A stretch of 64,000 nt of DNA, taken from assembly GCA_026707585.1 (NCBI GenBank), contig JAPOWQ010000029.1, positions 316,697 through 380,696 on the forward strand, written 5' to 3'. Position numbers and translations under genes: made by a program. The notes under the pieces were generated by a model that made no database searches, was not told the DNA's origin, and saw nothing but the letters and a program-made list of their open reading frames with translations. Positions within the stretch are counted from its first letter, which is position 1. Every line of letters starts with the position of its first letter. This document shows, in pieces, positions 26,025-34,609 of this stretch. The stretch is from Chloroflexota bacterium. Its GTDB lineage: Bacteria > Chloroflexota > UBA11872.

Positions 26025-27101
26025 CTACAGATTGTCGAGCGGGCTGCTCTGGCGATGCGCCGCCACCAGGTCACCGGTGGCCAGCGTCACGTAGCGGTTC
26101 GTGGTCGCCAGCGACGCATGCCCCAGCAGCCGCTGCAGCGTCAGCGGGTTGCCGCCGTTGCGCAGGAAGTGCACCGCGAAGGTGTGCCGCAGCAGATGCG
26201 CGTAGAGCCGCGGGATCCCACTGCGCCGCCGCAACCGCCGCACGATGTGCCCGATCTGGTTCGGGTCCAGCGCCCGCCCCGAGGTCGTCACGAACAGCCG
26301 GTCGCTGGCCTGGCCCAGGCCGGGCGGCCGGTGATGCAGGTAGCGCCGCAGCAGGCTCAGCGCCCGCCGTCCCGCCACCACCACGCGCGCCTTCTCCCCC
26401 TTGCCCACCACGCGCAGCTCGCCGATGTGGAGGTTCACGTCGGCGGTGCGCAGGGCCGCGAGCTCGCCGGTCCGCATGCCGGTGTCCACCAGCAGGCCCA
26501 CCATCGCCGCCGTGCGCCGGTCGTAGGCCTTGCGCGGATCGAAGACCGCCAGCAGCCGTTCCACCTCGGCCGGCGTGAGCGGCTCGATGTCGCTCAGCGG
26601 CACCTTGGGCATGCGCAGCCGGTCCAGCCGGTGCTCGGCCGTGAAGCCCTCGTCCCAGAGCCAGCGGGCGAAGGCGCGCAGCGCCCGCGCGTGCTGGTTG
26701 AGCGTGGCGGGGGCGAGCCGACCGCCGCGGCGGTCCGGCATATCGACGTAGCGCGGCTGCTGCTGCAGGTGCACCAGGTAGCGCCGCGCGGCGTCGCGGG
26801 TCAGCGCGTCGGCGCTCGGTGCGTAGCCGAGGTGCGCGGCTAGGAACCGCTCGAAGCGGCCCAGGATGCGCGTGTACATGACGATGGTGCCGTCGCTGCG
26901 GCGCGAGGCCTGCAGATGCAGCAGGTAGGACTCGGCTAGGTCCGCCAGCGGCGGGCTGGGGAGGGGCACCTGGGCCATGTGCATGGGCCCGAGGATGGGG
27001 AGCGCGAGCTCGAGCGGTCGAGGGTCGGTCCGCTGCAGGTCCGGTGCGCGTCCGGGCGCGGTCGGGTTGAGGCGAGACACAGGCCGTAGGTCACGTCGCA
27101 T
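26025..27101 (-). CDS. Tyrosine recombinase (integrase) at a tRNA-Arg gene
   Basis: 358 residues from ATG 27101, preceded by AGGGTGG at good spacing; ATG 26984 is an alternative. An N-terminal SAM-like core-binding domain spans ~60-150 (LADLAESYLLHLQASRRS). The catalytic domain has the full set: Arg210 (TGMRTGE), a Lys in VGKGEKAR, His302-x-x-Arg305 (HLLRHTF), His328 (LGHASL) and nucleophile Tyr337 (TTNRYV). The gene starts ~85 bases from the tRNA-Arg 3' end, the usual arrangement when an element inserts at a tRNA 3' end. Together with the replication-relaxation gene this marks the right edge of an integrated element extending leftwards. The enzyme looks active. A chromosomal XerC/D-type role is less likely because of the neighbours. 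Confidence 0.9.
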   Translation of the reverse strand: MRRDLRPVSRLNPTAPGRAPDLQRTDPRPLELALPILGPMHMAQVPLPSPPLADLAESYLLHLQASRRSDGTIVMYTRILGRFERFLAAHLGYAPSADALTRDAARRYLVHLQQQPRYVDMPDRRGGRLAPATLNQHARALRAFARWLWDEGFTAEHRLDRLRMPKVPLSDIEPLTPAEVERLLAVFDPRKAYDRRTAAMVGLLVDTGMRTGELAALRTADVNLHIGELRVVGKGEKARVVVAGRRALSLLRRYLHHRPPGLGQASDRLFVTTSGRALDPNQIGHIVRRLRRRSGIPRLYAHLLRHTFAVHFLRNGGNPLTLQRLLGHASLATTNRYVTLATGDLVAAHRQSSPLDNL

Positions 27102-27186
27102 GGAATCCACCCTGGGGGCGCGGCCGGTGACCTCGGCCGACACGTCCGCTAACAGGTTCGGGTCGGGCTGCGCCTCAAGGTGGCGG

Positions 27187-27260
27187 CGCCCCCGGCAGGA
27201 TTCGAACCTGCGACCCACGGCTTAGAAGGCCGTCGCTCTGATCCACTGAGCTACGGGGGC
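27187..27260 (-). tRNA. tRNA-Arg (anticodon TCT)
   Basis: A complete 74-base cloverleaf on the minus strand. The acceptor GCCCCCG pairs with CGGGGGC. The D arm is AGCTCAGTGGATCAGAGC, the anticodon loop is CTTCTAA with TCT, and the T arm is GCAGG-TTCGAAT-CCTGC. CCA is not encoded. Its 3' end faces the integrase gene, making it the probable attachment site of the left-hand element. Confidence 0.97.
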
Positions 27261-27363
27261 CCCGGCGAGTCTGGCACAGGCGCAAGCCCGGACGCGTCGG
27301 GCTCGCAGTAACCCGCGGCTCCGTTCGAATCGCCCAGTGCGGGACTGGGCGAGTGACGGCGCG

Positions 27364-28311
27364 TTATCGGTAGGCGTCTTGAAGCCGCGAGATGTCCTGG
27401 CCCGGCGTCGCCAGGTCCAACAGGCTATTGGATGCCAGGTCCGGCAGGCGACCGGCCAGCTCGTCCTCATAGGTCGGGGCGTCGAGCTGATAGAGCACCC
27501 CGGTGGGGATCCTGTCACCCCACTCAAACGACTTCGCGATTGCGGCCTGTTGCTTGGCCACGATCTCGTCCTGGTTGCTCGGGTCATGCACCCGGCCGTC
27601 GTAGCCTTCGTCCGCCAGCCAGTAGGTGCGGTTCTGCCCGATGTCTCTGCCACGGAAGAAATCGATCGTCATCAGGTCGTTGTAGATCGGGCAGGGCTGC
27701 AGGATGTCGATCAGCGCGGTTCCACGATGCTGGACTGCCTGCACGATCAGGCTCACCAGGTCCCGCTGCGCCATCGCATAGCCGCGCGCAATGAAGGTGT
27801 AACCCGAGGCGATAGCCAGGCCGATCGGGTTAACGCTCTCCTGGATTGCGGCTTCAGCCATGGCCTTTGTCTTCTGGCCGCGGCGCATGGTGGGAGCCGC
27901 CTGGCCCTTGGTGAGACCGTAGACGCCGTTGTTGTGGACCAGGTAGGCGATGTTCAGGTTGCGGCGACCCGAGTTGACCAGGTAGCCCGCGCCAATGCCG
28001 TAGCCATCGCCGTCGCCGCCGGCTACCAGAACCTCCAGGTTTTGATTGGCCAGCTTCACGCCGGTAGCCACGTTGAGGGCTCGACCGTGGAGCGTGTGCA
28101 GGCCATAGGAGTTGATGTAGTGCGAAATCTTGCCGGCGCAGCCGATGCCCGAAATCACAGCGACTTCGTGCGGTGGGCGTCCAAGCTGGGCCAGGGCCTG
28201 CTTGACTGCGCTCAGAATCCCGAAGTCGCCGCAGCCGCCGCACCAGTCCGGATGCGCGTCCTCTACCCCAAAGGTCTTGGCCGTCAATCGTTCGGTGTCA
28301 GCGACTACCAC
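27364..28311 (-). CDS. korB: 2-oxoacid:ferredoxin oxidoreductase, beta subunit
   Basis: 315 residues, full length for the TPP-binding beta subunit. It has the N-terminal WCGGCGDFG Cys motif (Cys24, Cys27), SGIGCAGKISHY around 54-65, and the thiamine-pyrophosphate motif GDGDGYGIG at 99-107 with Asn127-Asn128. It lies 17 bases after korA in the same direction, and the pair is downstream of sucC-sucD. With those genes, it most likely oxidises 2-oxoglutarate to succinyl-CoA, reducing ferredoxin. Substrate is inferred from context, since pyruvate enzymes look similar. Cytosolic. Confidence 0.93.
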   Translation of the reverse strand: MVVADTERLTAKTFGVEDAHPDWCGGCGDFGILSAVKQALAQLGRPPHEVAVISGIGCAGKISHYINSYGLHTLHGRALNVATGVKLANQNLEVLVAGGDGDGYGIGAGYLVNSGRRNLNIAYLVHNNGVYGLTKGQAAPTMRRGQKTKAMAEAAIQESVNPIGLAIASGYTFIARGYAMAQRDLVSLIVQAVQHRGTALIDILQPCPIYNDLMTIDFFRGRDIGQNRTYWLADEGYDGRVHDPSNQDEIVAKQQAAIAKSFEWGDRIPTGVLYQLDAPTYEDELAGRLPDLASNSLLDLATPGQDISRLQDAYR

Positions 28312-28328
28312 GTCGATCCATGCCCCTT

Positions 28329-30188
28329 CTACGGGTGCGACAGCACCAGCCGGCCAATGTCGGCCTCGCTGTGCTCGCGCACGGCTTCAACGACTTCGTC
28401 CTGCGAGAACGGGCGCCCGTCGTACTTCAGCGCGAACCGCTCAAGCTTAATCCCGGTCTGCTCCGCGATCAGCATGCCCAACTGGCCCATGTAGTTGTCT
28501 TCCACCAGGACCACTCGGCGGGCGCGGCTCAGCGCGTTGTGCACGACTGCGGCCGGGAACGGTCGCAGGAGCCGAATCTGTAGGAAGTTGGCGGAGATGC
28601 CGTGTTCCGACTCCAGCACCGGCAGGGCGTCCATGATGGGTCCGCGCGTCGAACCCCAGCCGACAATCGTCACGTCGGCCTCCTCCGGACCCACGAGCTC
28701 GTACTGCCACTCGTCCGAAATCTCTTCCGCCGCCAGATCGAGCTTCTGCATGCGCTTATCCATCTGCGCCATGCGGTTCTCGATCTGCTCGTCGATCCGA
28801 CCCCGCTCGGTATGCTCGTCGCTCGTGGTCACATACTGTCCGCCCGGCGTTCCAAAAACCGCGCGTGGGCTGATCCCGGACTCGGTGAGGCGGTGCCGCC
28901 GGTAGGGTTCCGAACCGTTCATCTCCAGCGTCCAGTACTCACCCCGATCGACGGGAAGCCCGTCCAGCCCAAGATCTTCGAGTGTGACCAGCGAGTTGGC
29001 GATGGACTTGTCCGCCAGCACGACCACCGGCATCTGATAGCGGTCCCCCCAGTTGAACGCCATGTGCGTGATGCGCGCGGCTTCCCGAGCGTCGCCAGGT
29101 GCGACGACGATATGCGGAAACTCGCCGTGCGCGGGCTGCAAGGCGAAACGCAGGTCTTGCTGCGACTGGCGCGTTGGAAGTCCCGTACTCGGGCCGCCGC
29201 GCTGCCAGAGGACAACGATTGGACCCGCGGATTCCGTAATCGACGCGAAGCCGAGTCCTTCCGCCATCAGGCTGAAGCCCGGTCCGGCCGTTGAAGTGGC
29301 TGCGCGGACGCCGGCGTGAGCTGCCCCAACCGCCATGTTCATCGAGGCGATCTCGTCTTCGGCCTGCAAGACGACGATGGGATAGCTCGTCTGGTGACGC
29401 TCGAGCATCACGCTCTCGTCCGACGCCGGGGCGATTGGGTAATACGTTTGGAACGCGCAGCCGGCGTGAATCTTGGCAATCCCCACCGCGTCCACACCCT
29501 TGATGAGCATGTGCCCGTTGCGCTCGGGACGTGGCCGCAGGGTGACGTGAAACTCCTCCTTGGCGTAGGCGCGCCGCGCCTGCTCCGCCGCATGCTGCAG
29601 GACGTGGCGGTTCATTTCCACCATGTCCTGCCGGTGTGCCGGAAGCACCTCGGCTACCAGGGACACGACATGACTGATGTCGAAGTCCAGCAAGGCGCAG
29701 CTGGCGCCGATCGGCACCATGTTGCGCATCACGGAGTGTCGCCGGGCGTTGTAAGTCATGCCCAGTTCCTCGACTGACTCGCGAACAACGTCGTCGTAAG
29801 CCAGCGCAACCACGTGTATGTCGTCGCGCTCGATCGCCGAGTGGTCAACCTTGGCCTTCGAGTCCAGGATCACGACGCCGTCCGGAGCCAGCCGGTGCAG
29901 GTGGCCGCCGTGCCGCTGGTAGTCCTGGTACGCGGGTGTACCGAACAGGGTCTCCGCGTCAAGGGCCAGCAGCAGGTCGACGTGTTCGACGTGCGAGTGA
30001 ACCGGCTTGTCGCTCGTCCGAACGCGATAGGAGATATGCCGTCCCATGATGTTCGAGTGGTACTCGACATTTGAGAACACGTAGAGCCCGGCTCGGGTGC
30101 AGGCTTTGGCAAAAAGCTCGGCTGATCGGTTGACGCCGCCGGTCAGGGCCGGGCCGCCAATCATCCACGAGAGGGAGTTTTCCGTCAT
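28329..30188 (-). CDS. korA: 2-oxoacid:ferredoxin oxidoreductase, alpha subunit (gamma-alpha fusion)
   Basis: 619 residues, the size of fused gamma+alpha chains. The N-terminal ~180 residues form the gamma domain (IGGPALTGGVNRSAELF near 10-26, VEYHSNIMGRHISYRVR). Then comes the alpha pyrimidine-binding domain, with the family motif QRGGPSTGLPTRQSQQDL near 345 and the Gly/Ser-rich SLMAEGLGFASITE before it. A C-terminal transketolase-like domain contains RLLRPFP. The gene starts ~107 bases after sucD; korB follows after 17 bases. No separate ferredoxin-type delta subunit is encoded nearby, as is normal for two-subunit enzymes. Confidence 0.93.
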   Translation of the reverse strand: MTENSLSWMIGGPALTGGVNRSAELFAKACTRAGLYVFSNVEYHSNIMGRHISYRVRTSDKPVHSHVEHVDLLLALDAETLFGTPAYQDYQRHGGHLHRLAPDGVVILDSKAKVDHSAIERDDIHVVALAYDDVVRESVEELGMTYNARRHSVMRNMVPIGASCALLDFDISHVVSLVAEVLPAHRQDMVEMNRHVLQHAAEQARRAYAKEEFHVTLRPRPERNGHMLIKGVDAVGIAKIHAGCAFQTYYPIAPASDESVMLERHQTSYPIVVLQAEDEIASMNMAVGAAHAGVRAATSTAGPGFSLMAEGLGFASITESAGPIVVLWQRGGPSTGLPTRQSQQDLRFALQPAHGEFPHIVVAPGDAREAARITHMAFNWGDRYQMPVVVLADKSIANSLVTLEDLGLDGLPVDRGEYWTLEMNGSEPYRRHRLTESGISPRAVFGTPGGQYVTTSDEHTERGRIDEQIENRMAQMDKRMQKLDLAAEEISDEWQYELVGPEEADVTIVGWGSTRGPIMDALPVLESEHGISANFLQIRLLRPFPAAVVHNALSRARRVVLVEDNYMGQLGMLIAEQTGIKLERFALKYDGRPFSQDEVVEAVREHSEADIGRLVLSHP

Positions 30189-30295
30189 CGCGTGGTCACC
30201 AGCCGGCGGCCGCGTCGTGCGCCGGCCTCGGGCGACCAGATGTCCCTACGGGTCGTTTTCGTTCCGTCCATTATCACCAGCCGGACTCTCTCCTC

Positions 30296-31177
30296 CTAAC
30301 GCAATCGGTCGACCAGTAAGCGGGCGGCGTGCTCCGGCGTCTCGCCCACCCGCACACCGGCCGCCCGCAGCGCGGATTCCTTCGCAGTTGCACTGCCGGA
30401 TGTGCCGGACACAATGGCGCCCGCGTGCCCCATCCGGCGTTCGGGGGGCGCGGTCTTCCCGGCGATGAACGATGTGACGGGCTTCGTCATTCGCTCTTGA
30501 ATATACGTGGCCGCCCGTTCTTCGTCGTCACCGCCGATCTCGCCCAACAAGACTACTCCATGCGTAGCCGGGTCTGCCTCGAACATCGCCAGTACATCGG
30601 TGAAGCGCGTGCCGATAATCGGATCGCCGCCGATTCCGACAGTCGTCGTCTGCCCGGCGCCAAGGTCGGTCAGGTGTTGAACCACTTCGTAGGTCAATGT
30701 GCCGCTGCGGCTCACAACGCCCACGGGTCCCGGCGAATGCACGGCCCAGGGCATGACCCCGACCTTCACGCCATCGCCTGGCGTGGTTACGCCCGGGCAG
30801 TTCGGCCCGATGAGATGCGCACCGGCCGCGCGCACGCGCGGCATCACGCGAAGCATATCCAGGACGGGAATCCCCTCCGTCAGGCAGACGATCACGTCCA
30901 GGCCGGCGGCGGCATCCTCCAGGATGGCGTCGGCGGCAAACGCGGCCGGGACGAAGATGCAGGCGGCGTTGGCGCCCGTTTCCTGCGTCGCCTCGGCAAC
31001 CGTGTTGAAGACCGGAACGTCCTCCAGGCCCTCGACCGTGGCGCCGGCGCGGCCCGGCGTAACGCCCGCCATCACCTGCGTACCCGCCTCGCGCATGAGC
31101 CGGGTGTGAAACGATCCCTGGCTGCCCGTCATTCCCTGGACCACGAGCCGCGTGGTTGCGTCAAGCAAAACGCTCAT
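30296..31177 (-). CDS. sucD: Succinyl-CoA synthetase, alpha subunit
   Basis: 293 residues, normal length. The CoA-binding Rossmann domain starts with [16 protein letters not shown]. The [10 protein letters not shown] segment is present, and the phosphorylated active-site histidine is His251 in [12 protein letters not shown]. Its ATG start overlaps the sucC stop by 4 bases, so the two are co-translated. It converts succinyl-CoA to succinate with substrate-level phosphorylation, taking the product of KorAB encoded just downstream. Confidence 0.96.
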   Translation of the reverse strand: MSVLLDATTRLVVQGMTGSQGSFHTRLMREAGTQVMAGVTPGRAGATVEGLEDVPVFNTVAEATQETGANAACIFVPAAFAADAILEDAAAGLDVIVCLTEGIPVLDMLRVMPRVRAAGAHLIGPNCPGVTTPGDGVKVGVMPWAVHSPGPVGVVSRSGTLTYEVVQHLTDLGAGQTTTVGIGGDPIIGTRFTDVLAMFEADPATHGVVLLGEIGGDDEERAATYIQERMTKPVTSFIAGKTAPPERRMGHAGAIVSGTSGSATAKESALRAAGVRVGETPEHAARLLVDRLR

Positions 31178-32304
31178 CGCGCCGCCTCCACGACCTGGGC
31201 GGCGGCCGCGTCCATGGAGCGTTCCGCTCCAATCCCGGCCTCTTCAAGGAGTTCCAGCGCCTCGGCCTCGCGCGTACCGGCGACCCGAACTACGAGCGGA
31301 ATGTCCTCGATCAGGCCGGCGCGGGCCGCTATCACGCCCGCCGCCACGTCGTCGGCACGTGTGATGCCGGCAAAGATGTTCACCAGCACCGCGCCCACGT
31401 TGGGATCTTCCAGGATGATCTCAAAGGCCGTCGTGATCTTCTCCACCCCGGCGCCGCCGCCGACGTCCAGAAAGTTGGCGGGTTCGCCGCCGTAGTGCTT
31501 GATTACGTCCATCGTGGCCATCGCGAGCCCCGCGCCGTTGACCATGCAGCCGATCGTGCCGTCGAGCTTGATGTAGCTGAGTCCGGCGCCGCGAGCCCGT
31601 CGTTCGGCCTCGCTCTCCTCGTGCGGGTCGCGCAGGCGCGCGACCTCCGGCTGTCGAGCCAGCGCGTTGTCGTCAATGTTCAGCTTGGCGTCGATGGCTT
31701 GCAGGTTGCCGTCGGCGTCGACGACCAGCGGATTGACCTCGGCAAGCGACGCATCGACCTCGACAAAGGCCTCCACGAGCCCCTGTGCTATCCGCACGAA
31801 CTGGCGGACTTGCGCGCCGCTCAGTCCAAGCGCGAAACCAAGCTGCCGAGCTTCCCAGTCGGGCAGGCCGGCCAGCGGATCGACCTTCACGCGGAGGATC
31901 GCCGACGGGTTCGTTGCCGCCACCTCCTCGATGTCGACGCCGCCCTCGGCGCTGGCCATCAGCGCCAGTGACTGCGCCGTCCGGTCGATCACCACGCCCA
32001 GGTACAGCTCGCGAGCAATGTCGACCGCGGGTGCGATCAGCACCTTCCGCACCGGCTCGCCGCCGATCTCCAGGTCCAGGATGCGCGCGGCTTCCAAACC
32101 GGCTTCAGCCGGCGAGTCCGCCAGGCTCACGCCGCCGGCCTTCCCTCGTCCGCCGGCCAGGACCTGGGCCTTCACTACAACGCGGCCCGCAATCGCGCCG
32201 GCCGCCTCGGCGGCCTCCTCGGCGGACGCAGCCAGCCTCGACTCCGGCACCGGCAGTCCATGCCGCTGGAAAATCGCGCGGGCGTCGTGCTCGTGAACCT
32301 TCAT
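31174..32304 (-). CDS. sucC: Succinyl-CoA synthetase, beta subunit
   Basis: 376 residues with an N-terminal ATP-grasp domain (KVHEHDARAIFQRHGLPVP, then VVVKAQVLAGGRGKAGGV) and a C-terminal ligase domain with GAGLAMATMDVIKHYGGEPAN and the FAGITRADDVA segment. It starts 45 bases after ndk and overlaps sucD at its 3' end. Nucleotide preference is not obvious. Ndk next to it would balance GTP/ATP pools if GDP is used. Confidence 0.96.
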   Translation of the reverse strand: MKVHEHDARAIFQRHGLPVPESRLAASAEEAAEAAGAIAGRVVVKAQVLAGGRGKAGGVSLADSPAEAGLEAARILDLEIGGEPVRKVLIAPAVDIARELYLGVVIDRTAQSLALMASAEGGVDIEEVAATNPSAILRVKVDPLAGLPDWEARQLGFALGLSGAQVRQFVRIAQGLVEAFVEVDASLAEVNPLVVDADGNLQAIDAKLNIDDNALARQPEVARLRDPHEESEAERRARGAGLSYIKLDGTIGCMVNGAGLAMATMDVIKHYGGEPANFLDVGGGAGVEKITTAFEIILEDPNVGAVLVNIFAGITRADDVAAGVIAARAGLIEDIPLVVRVAGTREAEALELLEEAGIGAERSMDAAAAQVVEAAR

Positions 32305-32349
32305 GCGCGGTCCCGCGTCGTCGAAGCGAAACGATTGACCCTCACCGGC

Positions 32350-32805
32350 TCAGTCCGACTCATAGACCCACCGGTCGAGTTGCCGGTCATAGTCCAGCAC
32401 TTCGTCAGGATCGAACCAGTGGGCAATCTCGCGTGCCGCGGTTTCCGGTGAGTCTGACGCGTGAACTAGATTGCGCAGACCGGCCAGCGCCAAGTCGCCC
32501 CTGATCGTGCCGGCCGCGGCCTCGTGCGGCCGGGTGGATCCAACCATCGCGCGAACCACGGCAATGGCCTCGGGGCCTTCCAGAACGACGGTAACGACAG
32601 GTCCGCTTTGCAGATGGGCAACCAGACCATCGAAGAAGAACTTCCCCTCGTGCTCGGCGTAATGCTCGCTCGCCTGCTCGCCGCTCGCGGCCACCAGCTT
32701 CAGCCCAATCAGCCGCAGCCCGCGCTGTTCGAACCGCTGAAGAATCTGCATCGCGATCCCGCGCTGCAGGGCGTCGGGCTTCAGCAGGACTAAGGTCCGT
32801 TCCAT
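32350..32805 (-). CDS. ndk: Nucleoside diphosphate kinase
   Basis: 151 residues from ATG 32805 (MERTLVLLKPDALQRG); the frame extends 16 residues upstream but family starts are here. The nucleotide-binding site RPHEAAAGTIRGDLA and the catalytic His115 in RNLVHASDS are intact. It moves phosphate between nucleoside di- and triphosphates. It sits between a roadblock-like gene and sucCD in one minus-strand run. ndk-sucCD neighbourhoods are common and metabolically sensible. Confidence 0.96.
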   Translation of the reverse strand: MERTLVLLKPDALQRGIAMQILQRFEQRGLRLIGLKLVAASGEQASEHYAEHEGKFFFDGLVAHLQSGPVVTVVLEGPEAIAVVRAMVGSTRPHEAAAGTIRGDLALAGLRNLVHASDSPETAAREIAHWFDPDEVLDYDRQLDRWVYESD

Positions 32806-32833
32806 TCGGAATCCTCTCTTCGGACGCCCATGG

Positions 32834-33178
32834 TCAGGCGTCAGGTTCGGCATTTGCCGCGAGCAGATTGGTCAACCCGTCGCGAACGCTGTCCACGTCC
32901 ATTTCGAGACCGCCGACCACGACGGCCTGCCAATGTCCCGATCGCATGGCCAGGCACTGCGTGTCCTCGGTCACGAACCAGATCTCGACAATCTCGCCGA
33001 GTCCCATCGTCTCCACCGCTTGCTCCATCGTGGCGATGCTGGCAGAGAGCAGGCCGGGGCCGACCGGTCCACCGCGTCCACCCAGGTCGCCCGTCGGAAT
33101 CTCGCCAGCCCTCCATACCGCGGCGCCGGTGACACCGGACAGCCGCTGGATTCCCTCATGGAGGTCTGAGGCGGGCAT
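32834..33178 (-). CDS. Small roadblock/LC7-like protein
   Basis: 114 residues from ATG 33178; the frame also opens at TTG 33181. The predicted alpha/beta order (amphipathic helix, VTGAAVWR strand, long helix SASIATMEQAVETM, strands EIWFVTED and WQAVVVGG, terminal helix) fits the roadblock/longin fold of bacterial MglB-like regulators. There is no sharply diagnostic motif. The start shares one base with the TPR gene's stop (TGATG), so they are co-translated. It may scaffold or regulate a GTPase or the TPR partner. Confidence 0.55.
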   Translation of the reverse strand: MPASDLHEGIQRLSGVTGAAVWRAGEIPTGDLGGRGGPVGPGLLSASIATMEQAVETMGLGEIVEIWFVTEDTQCLAMRSGHWQAVVVGGLEMDVDSVRDGLTNLLAANAEPDA

Positions 33179-34608
33179 CAACCCTCCGATCGGCCGGCGA
33201 CATTCGCAGCCCGCAAGTAGGCATCCGCAGCGGCCTGGGGCCGGCCGGTTTGCATGTAGTGGTCGCCCAATAGTTTCCAGGCGGAACTTCGGAGGTCGCG
33301 ATGCGCCACAGCTTCCAACAGCAGCCCGTCAACACGCGACACGTCGGGATCATTTGCCGTGACGATGTCCGTCAACACGCGCTCGGCTTCCCGCCAGTCC
33401 GAGCGCTCAATCAGGTGACGCGCCCAGTCAAACGTCGAAAAGGACGCACCTGCCGCGGGCTCGTCCTCAGGCGCGTTAGAGTCCGACGCGCCCTCTGGGC
33501 CGGCGGGGAGCATCTCGTCCGCCGATGGCTCTTCCGTGTCCGTCAATTCGGGCTCCTCGGAACCCTCATCGCGACGCAGCTGCTCGGGCGCGGCGGCTGC
33601 TTCCTCGCCGGTGAGCGGAACGCTGCCGGCCGCCTCTCCCTGAACCCGGGATCCCAGGAGTGCATTCTCCGGTGGCGACGGCTGGACCTGATCCGCGGCT
33701 TCACCTGGCATCTCGGCCTGGCCGCGCCCACCCGCATCCTCCTGGGCGCTCGCCGGGGCGGGATCCGAGTCCAGCGAAGCTCCCGAATGAAGTCCATCGG
33801 CAGGTGACGGAACGGCCGCCGTCTCGACGGTCCCGTTGGATTGACCGAGAATCTCCGCCGGCAAGGTGATATCCGCCACGTCCGGCAGCACCAGGCGATG
33901 GACTTCCAGGGTACCCAGCAGTTCACGGGCTTCCCGAAATTCGGGATCGATCCGCCCGATTCGATCCAACAACTCCTGGCCCTCGGCCGTGCGTCCCCGC
34001 TCAGAGAGGATGTGAGCACGCATCACGGCGGCGCGGACGCACTCCTCGGCCTGATCGGCGACCACGCGGCATTCGGCTTCGCAGGCGGAGAGCCGCCCCA
34101 GGCGCCACAACGCCTCGGCCAGCGTCAGCCGGACATCCACCCGCTCCGGGCTCTCGTTCACGGCGGTACGGGCGTGACGCTCCGCCAGGTCCGGCCAGCC
34201 GCAGTTGAGGTGTACGCGTGCCAGGACCGCGGCGCTCGTATCCAGCGAATCGGCCTGCACATTCAGGACTTCGAGAGCGGACTCCAGAACCCCCGGGTCG
34301 CCGGGAATGAGTTCCACCGCCTGTCGTGCGGCCATGCGGGCGCGGTCCATGTCGCCTCGACGCTGAAACAGGCGGGCTTGAATGGCGCGCGCCTCCGCGT
34401 TGGCAGGCTCCGCGGAGGCAACGGCGCGAAGGTCGTCCAGCGCCGCATCGGTGTCGTTTGCCCGTTCGGCTAGCAGGGCCCGCACCAGCCGCGCGGGAGG
34501 GTAGCTCGCAAACTCGGCAAGCAGCCGTTCCGCGATGGACCCGGCCAGCGCCGAATCGCCAGCAGCCAGCGCCTGACGCGCCAGGCAGGCGGCCTCGCTT
34601 GGTCGCAT
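33178..34608 (-). CDS. Tetratricopeptide-repeat protein
   Basis: 476 residues. Residues ~5-240 are helical TPR-like repeats (Ala/Leu-rich pairs such as AEPANAEARAIQARLFQRRGD). Then a ~150-residue Pro/Glu/Ser-rich acidic linker, probably disordered, and a last helical TPR-like block at ~390-476. It starts one base after the M16 peptidase stop and overlaps the roadblock gene. Probably a cytosolic scaffold; no membrane segment or signal peptide is seen. Partner unknown, though tight coupling to the roadblock protein suggests they act together. Confidence 0.75.
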   Translation of the reverse strand: MRPSEAACLARQALAAGDSALAGSIAERLLAEFASYPPARLVRALLAERANDTDAALDDLRAVASAEPANAEARAIQARLFQRRGDMDRARMAARQAVELIPGDPGVLESALEVLNVQADSLDTSAAVLARVHLNCGWPDLAERHARTAVNESPERVDVRLTLAEALWRLGRLSACEAECRVVADQAEECVRAAVMRAHILSERGRTAEGQELLDRIGRIDPEFREARELLGTLEVHRLVLPDVADITLPAEILGQSNGTVETAAVPSPADGLHSGASLDSDPAPASAQEDAGGRGQAEMPGEAADQVQPSPPENALLGSRVQGEAAGSVPLTGEEAAAAPEQLRRDEGSEEPELTDTEEPSADEMLPAGPEGASDSNAPEDEPAAGASFSTFDWARHLIERSDWREAERVLTDIVTANDPDVSRVDGLLLEAVAHRDLRSSAWKLLGDHYMQTGRPQAAADAYLRAANVAGRSEG

Positions 34609-34609
34609 T

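Noticed and set aside
25101..26843. Very long plus-strand open frame (580 codons)
   Set aside because: Its 3' part is antisense to the integrase and the rest is Arg/Pro/Gly-rich; it is a high-GC shadow.
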